Shown here: one piece after another, positions 15,248-21,769 of the stretch
Numbering within the stretch: position 1 is the first letter of the stretch
Layout of the letters: each line of letters opens with the position of its first letter
Source: Prolixibacteraceae bacterium
GTDB lineage: Bacteria; Bacteroidota; Bacteroidia; Bacteroidales; Prolixibacteraceae
DNA length: 25,794 nt
Assembly (NCBI GenBank): GCA_027451165.1
Contig: DAIDJX010000008.1
Span: forward strand, 1 to 25,794
Reading direction: 5' to 3'
The notes under the pieces: model-generated
The model's input: only the letters and a program-made list of their open reading frames with translations
Database searches by the model: none
Told to the model about the DNA's origin: nothing
Made by a program: the position numbers and the translations under genes

Positions 15248-15358
15248 CAGGGCAAAATTGTGATGTTAAACTGATTTGTCATTTTCTGAATTTCGGGTTC
15301 GAAATTAATCATTCAGGAGGGAATTTCAATAAATTGATTAATTTAACCAACTCTAATT

Positions 15359-15880
15359 ATGAAACAGATGGAAAAAAGGAAATACATGAATCCTTATTGG
15401 GCTGGTACGCTCCTGGGACTGGTATTGCTTGCAGCGATGTTTTTGTCGGGCAGAGGTCTTGGCGCCAGCGGTGGTATGAAATACCTTGTTGTTTCAGCTG
15501 TTGGCGCTGTAGATAAAGAACATGCACAAACCGCTCCCTTCTACAGTAAATATTTTGAGGACGGCAAAAAACCGGCATTGAACTGGTTGAGCATTGAGTT
15601 GTTCGGACTGGTAATCGGTGGGTTTGCATCCGGGGCTATATCCGGAAGGTTGAAACTGAAAACAGAGAAATCACCCAAAATCCGTAACTGGACCAGATTT
15701 CTGTTTGCCTTTCTTGGGGGTTGCCTGTTTGTCTATGGCGCTCAGTTAGCCAGGGGATGCACCAGCGGTGCCGCTCTTTCCGGAATGGCTGTACTCTCGG
15801 TGGCAGGATTTGTCACCATGATGGCCATCTTCGGATCTGCCTATCTATTTGCCTGGTTTTTCAGGAAATTGTGGATATGA
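15359..15880 (+). CDS. YeeE/YedE-family half-transporter (first half)
   Basis: The 173-residue membrane protein corresponds to one half of the YeeE/YedE fold, with about four or five hydrophobic segments. It has a long periplasm-side loop (DKEHAQTAPFYSKYFEDGKK) and the family motif GAQLARGCTSGAALSG around C134, followed by AVLSVAGFVTMM. YeeE proteins take up thiosulfate, relaying it past conserved cysteines. In E. coli both halves are one protein of about 350 residues; here the second half is the next gene. Each half has its own start and stop, so this is a split system rather than a frameshift. The start is the ATG at 15359; a second Met lies three codons on. A 34-bp palindrome follows the stop directly. 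Confidence 0.88.
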   Translation: MKQMEKRKYMNPYWAGTLLGLVLLAAMFLSGRGLGASGGMKYLVVSAVGAVDKEHAQTAPFYSKYFEDGKKPALNWLSIELFGLVIGGFASGAISGRLKLKTEKSPKIRNWTRFLFAFLGGCLFVYGAQLARGCTSGAALSGMAVLSVAGFVTMMAIFGSAYLFAWFFRKLWI

Positions 15881-15914
15881 AAAGAAGAGACAGCTCGCGA
15901 GCTGTCTCTTCTTT
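15881..15914. repeat. Perfect 34-bp palindrome right after the first yeeE half
   Basis: AAAGAAGAGACAGCTCG is followed directly by its exact reverse complement, giving 17+17 bp with no loop. It begins on the base after the TGA stop (15878-15880) and belongs to the same GAGAC...GTCTC hairpin type seen at 23842 and 25713. A hairpin here could tune expression of the second half relative to the first. Confidence 0.9.
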
Positions 15915-15931
15915 AACCTTTAACCTTTAAC
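15911..15931. repeat. Three CTTTAAC heptamers
   Basis: Three exact 7-nt units, CTTTAAC, lie between the palindrome and the second yeeE half's ATG at 15940. Confidence 0.85.
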
Positions 15932-15939
15932 ATTTTATC

Positions 15940-16542
15940 ATGGGACCGATTTCAACCTTATACCAACTTCCTGAATGGATGGACCTGATGTTTGCCCTGT
16001 TTATCGGCATTGGTTTTGGTTTTGCCCTGGAACAGGCGGGCTTTTCCTCCAGCCGTAAACTGGCAGGAATGTTTTACGGCTATGATACCACTGTGCTGAA
16101 GGTGTTTTTCACGGCTGCGGTGGTTGCACTGACAGGGGCCCAGTTGCTCAGTTACTTCGGCCTTCTTGACCTCCGTCTGGTTTATGTGAACGAATACTAT
16201 GTGAATGCAGCCATCATCGGAGGTATCATCATGGGAGCCGGCTTTATCATGGGGGGATTCTGTCCGGGAACCGGAGTTTGTGCGGCCTCCATCGGGAAAA
16301 TTGACGCCATGGTTTATCTTCTTGGCGGTTTGACCGGGGCATTCCTGTTTGCAGAGACCTGGCCCTGGATCGCTGAATTGGCAGGAAAAAATTACCGTGG
16401 AGCTGTGAAAATCAATGAAACGCTTGGACTCTCCCCGGCCCTGTTCACCGTTTTACTGGTGGCTGCCGCTGCTTTTATGTTCTGGCTGGCGGAAAAGGCA
16501 GAAAAGCGGTTTGCAAGAAAAGACATCACCTCTGACTATTAA
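15940..16542 (+). CDS. YeeE/YedE-family half-transporter (second half)
   Basis: The 200-residue membrane protein has about five hydrophobic segments. It shows the other conserved YeeE signatures: FGFALEQAGFSSSRKLAGMF (about 26-45) and IIMGAGFIMGGFCPGTGVCA with C108 and C114, followed by the LGGLTGAFLFAE segment. With the preceding protein it should make a complete channel-like importer for thiosulfate or a similar sulfur species. It starts at the ATG at 15940, 59 nt after the first half, with a hairpin and heptamers between. The rhodanese-like gene follows after only 5 nt, which suggests a joint sulfur function. The substrate is inferred from the family. Confidence 0.9.
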   Translation: MGPISTLYQLPEWMDLMFALFIGIGFGFALEQAGFSSSRKLAGMFYGYDTTVLKVFFTAAVVALTGAQLLSYFGLLDLRLVYVNEYYVNAAIIGGIIMGAGFIMGGFCPGTGVCAASIGKIDAMVYLLGGLTGAFLFAETWPWIAELAGKNYRGAVKINETLGLSPALFTVLLVAAAAFMFWLAEKAEKRFARKDITSDY

Positions 16543-16547
16543 TCGCT

Positions 16548-17159
16548 ATGAATCCAAGAATTCAGATTTCAGCCTTGTTATTGGCTTTAAGCATCTTCCT
16601 GCTCTTTTTTACCGGGCGGGAAAGCGACAGGTTCCGGGTAAAACCCGAAGCCCTTTCCCAATGGGCGACCGGGGATACCAGCGCCATCCCGGTCGATGAA
16701 GTGGCTCGTTTTCTCATCAGTGAAACGCCTGGCATCCTGCTGATTGATGTCAGGGAGGAGGCTGCCTTCCGGGAAATGTGTCTTCCCGGGGCCATCCATA
16801 TTCCGCTGGGAAAACTATCTTCTCAGGGGTACAGGGAACTGTTGGATGACCGGAACGGAAGGAGAATTTTTTATTCCAACGGGGATGATCTGTCTACCGC
16901 TGCGCTTACGATTGCTGCCGGCCTGGGTTACCGCCATTGCTACCGGATGGAGGGCGGATTAAATGGCTGGTATGAAAAGATCATGAATGCCACCTTTTCC
17001 GGAGAGCGCCTCAGCGCCAGGGAAAATGCCCTGCTCACCACTCGCTTCGAAGCCCGGCGGCTTTTTACACACTACAACAGTCTGCCCGATAGCCTGAAAG
17101 CAGGTATTTTTGCTGCCCGCCAGCTGGAAAGGGAAAAACTCGACGGAGGTTGTGAATAA
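16548..17159 (+). CDS. Membrane-anchored rhodanese-like protein with Ser in place of catalytic Cys
   Basis: The 203-residue protein has an N-terminal signal/anchor helix (about 6-22, QISALLLALSIFLLFF), then one rhodanese domain (about 48-145). The domain carries ILLIDVREEAAF, LPGAIHIPLGKL, RRIFYSNGDDLSTAAL and MEGGLNGWYEK. Active rhodaneses have Cys at the start of the active-site loop (FYCxxGxxS); here it is S110 and the loop is one residue shorter. I therefore infer a sulfur-carrier-binding or structural role without sulfurtransferase activity. The C-terminal 50 residues are helical and end in Cys. It starts at the ATG 5 nt after the YeeE gene and is followed by another rhodanese-like gene after 17 nt. 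Confidence 0.85.
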   Translation: MNPRIQISALLLALSIFLLFFTGRESDRFRVKPEALSQWATGDTSAIPVDEVARFLISETPGILLIDVREEAAFREMCLPGAIHIPLGKLSSQGYRELLDDRNGRRIFYSNGDDLSTAALTIAAGLGYRHCYRMEGGLNGWYEKIMNATFSGERLSARENALLTTRFEARRLFTHYNSLPDSLKAGIFAARQLEREKLDGGCE

Positions 17160-17176
17160 ATTGGAGTTTGACAGGT

Positions 17177-17668
17177 ATGAAAACATTGGGAAAATATAAA
17201 ATTGTGCTCCTCATTGCCGGGATCTTTCTTGTGCTGATGATCATCCGTACTGCCGGAACCTGCTCGTGGAAGGGGAAAGCAGGTCAGACCGGGGAAGCAA
17301 TTGCCGCCGGAACATGCTATGTCGATTTAAACAAGTTGAAATTACCAGGGGAAAGCAGCCATTTGCTCCGTATAGGAAATTCAGGTCCCGACAGCCTCCT
17401 TAAATTGCTTAACCTTCCGGAAACCCGGCTGGCTTTCGCTGACCTGAAGCCGGGGAAAAAGCTGAAGGAGTTGAAATCATTGGGGAGCCGCATGGTAATT
17501 GTTGGCACTTCCCGTGAAGAAGGCATAAAAGCCTGGGTCATCCTGCACCAGTTGGGCGTAAAGAACCTCTTTATCCTGTCTCTCCCGGATGGTTATGACG
17601 AGGTGTTAAAATACAGGTTCCGGCCTGATTCAACATTCAGACCGGAACCGGAAGCAGGGGAAAATTAG
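17177..17668 (+). CDS. Small membrane-anchored degenerate rhodanese-like protein
   Basis: I start at the ATG at 17177 (163 residues) rather than the TTG at 17168. A signal/anchor helix (KIVLLIAGIFLVLMII, about 8-23) is followed by a soluble domain. Its C-terminal half, SRMVIVGTSREEGIKAWVIL followed by HQLGVKNLFIL, follows the pattern of the second half of a rhodanese domain (strand, active-site loop, helix, LGxxNVxxL). The active-site loop has no cysteine (VGTSREEG); the only cysteines are C29 and C47 near the membrane end. I call it rhodanese-like with moderate confidence. It is the last gene of the plus-strand sulfur operon and ends against the convergent rhodanese lipoprotein gene. Confidence 0.7.
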   Translation: MKTLGKYKIVLLIAGIFLVLMIIRTAGTCSWKGKAGQTGEAIAAGTCYVDLNKLKLPGESSHLLRIGNSGPDSLLKLLNLPETRLAFADLKPGKKLKELKSLGSRMVIVGTSREEGIKAWVILHQLGVKNLFILSLPDGYDEVLKYRFRPDSTFRPEPEAGEN

Positions 17669-17678
17669 CAGTTTCCCC
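17657..17678. terminator. Hairpin between convergent sulfur genes
   Basis: GGGGAAA (17657-17663) pairs with TTTCCCC (17672-17678) around an 8-nt loop containing the TAG stop of the plus-strand gene. It sits at the junction of two convergent genes and could serve both directions, but there is no T-run on either side. Confidence 0.4.
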
Positions 17679-17686
17679 GAAAGAAA

Positions 17687-18715
17687 TTATCTTACTACTT
17701 CGTAATTGTGGATATCTGCTTCTGAGAATGGAAGCCAGGAAAGCCCCTTTTCATCCTTCACCATGTGGTTGTACATGAAGCTGTTGTTGCCATACAACAG
17801 GGTACGGGCATCGTAACCGAACAGCCGGAGATACGCAGTGGCAAATGCAGAGTTATGACCGGTTCCACAGTAAATCACAATGGGTTTTCCGGATGGGATG
17901 GTCTGCATCTCTGCTGTAATTCCCAGCGTGCCGTTTTGTTTATACCTCACGGCACCCGGAATATGGCCGGAGTCATACTTATCCTTCCGTTCAAAATTAA
18001 TGATGTAGAATTTTTCCGGGGATGCAAAAACCTCTGCTGCGGTAATGACAGCCACTTCGCTTCCTTCTGCTGTTACTTTCCGGAATCGTTCATTCAGGAT
18101 TTCTTCCCCTGTGGTTTTGCCTGTACCCATTACCGGTAAGTCAGCAGGAGCTGCCGCCGGGGTTTCGGTGGTATCCAGACGGTTTTCCCATTCAGAAGAA
18201 ATTCCCTTTAACCAGAAGTTTTCCGCAAATTGTTTGTTCCAGGCGCTCATTCCCCATCGCATGGCAAAGACATTTCCGTATCCGTTAAGGCGCAACAGGG
18301 AAGCTGCATAGGAAGAAACCTGCCCGGTGGCACAAACCAGAACAATTTTGGTGAACTCAAAAGGTTTAATTTTTGTTTCGAGGTATTCCGGTAAGGTGGC
18401 AAAGCTAACATTTACAGCGCCTTTGATGTGCCCAGCCTTGAACTCTTCTGAGGAGCGCAGGTCAATAATGTGGTTGTTTGCCGCCAGTTCATCATGGACG
18501 ACTGAGGCTTTAATCAGGGAGGGGAAATTGCGGCTGTTCACATAATCACCGGTTTCTTCCAGGTATTTCAGGAGCAGGGTAGCTTCGGCATTTACAGCAA
18601 CAGCTACCTTTTGCACCTGTTTTTCCGTAGTTTTTTCCTTATTTCCGGAAGGTGAACAGGAAAACAACAGGAAGATAAAGGCAAGCGGAACAAAAAGCAA
18701 TTGAAATGTTCTCAT
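17687..18715 (-). CDS. Tandem-rhodanese lipoprotein with both active-site cysteines
   Basis: The 342-residue protein begins with a lipoprotein signal (FIFLLFSC, lipidated Cys20). Two rhodanese domains follow. Domain 1 (about 65-165) has HIIDLRSSEEF, AGHIKGAVNV and active-site loop CATGQVS with C128. Domain 2 (about 222-325) has YIINFERKDKY, SGHIPGAVRY and loop CGTGHNS with C283. Unlike the two plus-strand neighbours, both domains keep the catalytic cysteine, so sulfur transfer in the periplasm is plausible. The substrate could be thiosulfate or a persulfide linked to the YeeE transporter. It starts at the ATG at 18715, 12 nt after the stop of another lipoprotein gene on the same strand, and converges on the YeeE operon with only 18 nt between the stops. 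Confidence 0.9.
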   Translation of the reverse strand: MRTFQLLFVPLAFIFLLFSCSPSGNKEKTTEKQVQKVAVAVNAEATLLLKYLEETGDYVNSRNFPSLIKASVVHDELAANNHIIDLRSSEEFKAGHIKGAVNVSFATLPEYLETKIKPFEFTKIVLVCATGQVSSYAASLLRLNGYGNVFAMRWGMSAWNKQFAENFWLKGISSEWENRLDTTETPAAAPADLPVMGTGKTTGEEILNERFRKVTAEGSEVAVITAAEVFASPEKFYIINFERKDKYDSGHIPGAVRYKQNGTLGITAEMQTIPSGKPIVIYCGTGHNSAFATAYLRLFGYDARTLLYGNNSFMYNHMVKDEKGLSWLPFSEADIHNYEVVR

Positions 18716-18727
18716 AGTAAGGATATA

Positions 18728-19792
18728 TTACTTCTTATCCTCAATTTTAACTTTATCCTTGTCGAAACGCAGGGTTCCTGTTCTGCGACCCTGTTCGTCG
18801 TATTGGAATTCGGTGTAAGCCACGCCATCCGACGGACTGTTGATCACCTGGTGGTCTGCATCCATGTTGGTGCGGCGGACCAATGCGCCATGAGGGTCGT
18901 ATTCGTTTTGGGTAATTGGAACATTTTTGCCTCCGAGGTATTCATTGTCCTGATCAAACATGGCAGTTTCCGTCACATACCCGTTGGCATCCACTGTATT
19001 GACTCTTTTGGCCCATCCCCAGTAAAGGTTCGATAATCTTCCGGTCGTGTTGTGCACGCTGAATTCAAGGACATCACCTGCCTCATTGTTAACAAACTGG
19101 AAATAGGAAACACCGATATCCCCGCAATTCTCAGCTGTACAGTTGTATAAGGTATCGTTGTCGTAATTGGCCATACGGGCCACATGTCCTTTTTCATTGT
19201 AAGAAAAGCGGAGTTCATAGAATGGACAGAAAGGATTCATGACCACGGAATCCCCGGCCAGGTTATACCTCAGCTCGCGGATCATGCCGTCGGGGAGTTT
19301 GGTCCATGTCCAGTTGTGAATTTTATTGCGGTTCTCCACTGGTTTTCCTTCCTTGTCCAGAAAACGTAATGCTGTTCTCATGCCCTCGTTGTTCAGGGTA
19401 TATTCAAAAGTGAAAGCGCCGTCTCTTTCAATTGGTTCCCCGTTCTGGTTGAAAAAGTGTTTCAGCTGTAGGTTGTCCTGATAGGTGTAGGTAATTTTGG
19501 CTGCACCCATGGAGCTGTAATCAAGCAGAATCCCGTTGCGGTTATACTCAACTGATACCAGTCTTTTCTGGTCATCTACTGTGATTTTGTAATTGTTTAC
19601 TGTTTTTGCATCCTCTGCGCTCAGCGGATAAGCGCCCCTTTCCAAATCCCAGGGGGTTTCGCTGAACAAGAGGGTCCGGTAATAACTGACATTTGTTTGC
19701 TCAACCGCTGCCGGTTTGGGCTTACAGGAGTTCATGCCGGTAACCAACAGACCAGCGGCCATCATAATTAAAACTAATTTTCTCAAGATCAT
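18728..19792 (-). CDS. Lipoprotein with RHS/YD-like short repeats, unknown function
   Basis: The 354-residue protein has a lipoprotein-type signal (MMAAGLLVTGMNSC; probable lipidated Cys near residue 23). The rest is a series of 20-25 residue beta-hairpin-like units of the form Y(D/N)xxGxLxxxxxFD. Examples are YNRNGILLDYSSMGAAKITY, YNEKGHVARMANYDND, VDANGYVTETAMFDQDNEYL, YDPHGALVRRTNMD and YDEQGRRTGTLRFDKDK. These resemble degenerate RHS/YD or MORN-like repeats, but I cannot name a family or activity. It is probably periplasmic or attached to the outer membrane. It precedes the rhodanese lipoprotein gene by 12 nt and has a -7-like element 24 nt upstream, so the two form an operon. Confidence 0.75.
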   Translation of the reverse strand: MILRKLVLIMMAAGLLVTGMNSCKPKPAAVEQTNVSYYRTLLFSETPWDLERGAYPLSAEDAKTVNNYKITVDDQKRLVSVEYNRNGILLDYSSMGAAKITYTYQDNLQLKHFFNQNGEPIERDGAFTFEYTLNNEGMRTALRFLDKEGKPVENRNKIHNWTWTKLPDGMIRELRYNLAGDSVVMNPFCPFYELRFSYNEKGHVARMANYDNDTLYNCTAENCGDIGVSYFQFVNNEAGDVLEFSVHNTTGRLSNLYWGWAKRVNTVDANGYVTETAMFDQDNEYLGGKNVPITQNEYDPHGALVRRTNMDADHQVINSPSDGVAYTEFQYDEQGRRTGTLRFDKDKVKIEDKK

Positions 19793-19815
19793 GGTTTTTT
19801 TAATTGTTTAAAATT

Positions 19816-19823
19816 CAAATATA
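19816..19823 (-). promoter_or_regulatory. Candidate -7 element for the lipoprotein/rhodanese operon
   Basis: On the minus strand this reads TATATTTG, matching TAnnTTTG, 23 nt before the ATG at 19792. No clear -33 element was found. Confidence 0.45.
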
Positions 19824-19874
19824 AGTGAAACAATGTTTTGTGTTCCTGGTTCACACGAAAGAGAAAAATTCCAT

Positions 19875-20489
19875 TTACCACAGATTTAGCTGTAATTCAT
19901 TCATTCTGAATGTTTTTCTGTGAAATGGCGATATTCCGAATTCTTTTATTGCTTTTCTGTGGAAAACAGTAGGATAGCCTTTGTTTTGGGTCCAGCCAAA
20001 TTGGGGAAAATCCCGGTGGAGCGTTATCATCATCTCATCCCGGTGGGTTTTGGCCAACACCGAAGCGGCTGCAATGGAAAGGAAGCGGGCATCGCCTTTG
20101 ATCAGACAGGTATAGGGAATCTCTGTACTGTTCCGGAAACGGTTACCGTCGATCAGGAGGTGTTGAGGAATGATTTTTAGTTTACGTATAGCTCTATTCA
20201 TCGCCAGTATGCTGGCATTCAATATGTTGATGTCGTCAATCTCTTCCGGGGAAGCCTCAGCTACGGCCCAGGCCAGTGCATTGGCTTCAATAAAGATGCG
20301 CAACTGATCACGGACTTTTGCGGAAAGTTGTTTTGAATCGTTCAACAGGGGGTGTTCGAAATCATCCGGCAAAATCACTGCAGCAGCGACCACCGGCCCA
20401 GCCAGGCATCCACGGCCCGCCTCATCACATCCAGCCTCCAGGCAGCCTGATTTAAGATAAGGCCGTAATTGTACCATTTTGCCGTCCAT
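19875..20489 (-). CDS. rnhB: Ribonuclease HII
   Basis: The 204-residue protein is a standard RNase HII, which cleaves RNA in RNA-DNA hybrids and starts removal of single ribonucleotides from DNA. It shows AGCDEAGRGCLAGPVVAAAV (D22 and E23 of the active site), LLNDSKQLS, the third acidic residue D114 in LLIDGNRF, and the last in AKTHRDEMM (D151). Length is normal. The ATG at 20489 is taken as start; an ATG four codons later is also possible. The start codon abuts an octamer repeat, so slippage there would alter the leader but not the protein. It lies 53 nt after the glycosyltransferase gene on the same strand. Confidence 0.95.
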   Translation of the reverse strand: MDGKMVQLRPYLKSGCLEAGCDEAGRGCLAGPVVAAAVILPDDFEHPLLNDSKQLSAKVRDQLRIFIEANALAWAVAEASPEEIDDINILNASILAMNRAIRKLKIIPQHLLIDGNRFRNSTEIPYTCLIKGDARFLSIAAASVLAKTHRDEMMITLHRDFPQFGWTQNKGYPTVFHRKAIKEFGISPFHRKTFRMNELQLNLW

Positions 20490-20556
20490 TTTCCATCATT
20501 CCATCGTTCCATTGTTCCATCGTTCCATCATCCATTCTTCCCTCATTCCATTTTAC
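20489..20556. repeat. NNTTCCAT octamer array between glycosyltransferase and rnhB
   Basis: Five contiguous 8-nt units of the form NNTTCCAT (TTTTCCAT, CATTCCAT, CGTTCCAT, TGTTCCAT, CGTTCCAT; 20489-20528) are followed by decayed copies to about 20556. The array spans from the rnhB start codon to the last codons of the glycosyltransferase. Confidence 0.85.
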
Positions 20557-21682
20557 TTCCATAGAGTACTTTTTCCACACTTTCCCAAAGTAAATTAGCT
20601 GTCTTTTCCCAGCTGAACTTGTCTTTCTGCTTGTTGCCTTTTTCGATCAGCGTTTTTCTGAGCGCTTCATTGGCGCTGATTTTCTGCATAGCCCAGGCAA
20701 TCTGGGAGGGCTTTTCAGGATCGGCATACAGGACAGCATCTCCGCCCACTTCAGAAAGAGAAGTGGTAAATGAGCAAATGACCGGCACTCCTGCCGACAT
20801 GGCTTCGACCACCGGAATACCAAAGCCCTCGAAAAAAGGCACAAAAGTCAGGGCCAACGCCGCCCCAAGCACCTTTCTCAGTTCTTCCACCGGAATCCTT
20901 CCGGTAAAAACCACCTCGTTCCGGAACTCCATTTCCCGGTAAAAGTCATAAATCGGACCCGTCTTAAACATCTCTCCCCCAACAATCAACAACTTTTCGT
21001 GACCACCCGACATCCTTTTAAATTCTTCAAAAGCCCGGAGCAATCCTTCCACATTTTTCCTCGGATGCAAGGCACCGATGAAAAGGAAATAGGGGCAACC
21101 CCCGCTGTAAGTGTTCCTGACCGCTTCCTGTTCTGCACCGGGAAGGGGAGTGTAGGCCGTATTGTGTCCGTCGTACACCACATCCACCTTATCTCCCCGG
21201 ATTCCGAAGCTGTTTATGATGTCATTTTTGGAATACTCCGACACTGTTGCAATCCTTGTCGCAATCCTGGCAAATTTAGGGAAGTACCAGTTGTAATACA
21301 ATGAAGTCAGCCGCGGAAGATCTTTGGGACGATGGATAAAGTTCAGGTCATGGATGACGGTAAACTGGGGAACATCTGTTTTTGTTGAAAGATACCCGTC
21401 AGGAGAAAGAAAGAGATCGGCCTTAATTTTCCGGAGCACCGATGGGATCCTGTATTCAAACCAAAGGTACCACAACAGGGGATGCCGGGTTGGCGGGGAT
21501 AATACCAGCGGGGTCACATTTGCAGAAAAAACAAACTGCGGGTCGTAGGATCTGTCAAAAATGAAATAGTACTGATGCTCAGGATGCCTGACCGTTATCC
21601 TTTTCAGGGTTTCATAGGTAAACCAACCGATACCTTCCAACCGGTTCTTTAACAGCAGCCTGGTATTAACGGCGATGATCAT
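20543..21682 (-). CDS. Glycosyltransferase, GT4-like (GT-B fold)
   Basis: The 379-residue protein is a GT-B glycosyltransferase. The N-terminal acceptor domain (about 1-180) contains IHDLNFIHRPKDLPRLTS and ATVSEYSKNDIINSFG. The donor domain opens with FLFIGALHPRKNVEGLLRAF and carries VFTGRIPVEELRKVLGAA and the nucleotide-sugar motif FEGFGIPVVEAMSAGVPVIC (the EX7E-type motif), with VGGDAVLYADPEKPSQIAWA following. It transfers a sugar from a nucleotide donor to a surface glycan in the cytoplasm; the sugar is not predictable. It starts at the ATG at 21682 and is divergent from a flippase gene 87 nt away, which supports a polysaccharide role. The final residues run into an octamer repeat. Confidence 0.9.
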   Translation of the reverse strand: MIIAVNTRLLLKNRLEGIGWFTYETLKRITVRHPEHQYYFIFDRSYDPQFVFSANVTPLVLSPPTRHPLLWYLWFEYRIPSVLRKIKADLFLSPDGYLSTKTDVPQFTVIHDLNFIHRPKDLPRLTSLYYNWYFPKFARIATRIATVSEYSKNDIINSFGIRGDKVDVVYDGHNTAYTPLPGAEQEAVRNTYSGGCPYFLFIGALHPRKNVEGLLRAFEEFKRMSGGHEKLLIVGGEMFKTGPIYDFYREMEFRNEVVFTGRIPVEELRKVLGAALALTFVPFFEGFGIPVVEAMSAGVPVICSFTTSLSEVGGDAVLYADPEKPSQIAWAMQKISANEALRKTLIEKGNKQKDKFSWEKTANLLWESVEKVLYGSKME

Positions 21683-21769
21683 GTTTTGCAGTCGTCTAAC
21701 GGGTGTTAAAAGTACAAAGTATGTACAAAAAATTCTATTTTTAACGTCCGAAATAAATCATTCATCATT

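Noticed and set aside
15359..16542. Split YeeE genes as a frameshifted pseudogene of one long transporter
   Set aside because: Each half has its own ATG, stop and conserved cysteine motif, with a 59-nt spacer; separate halves are a known arrangement in the family.
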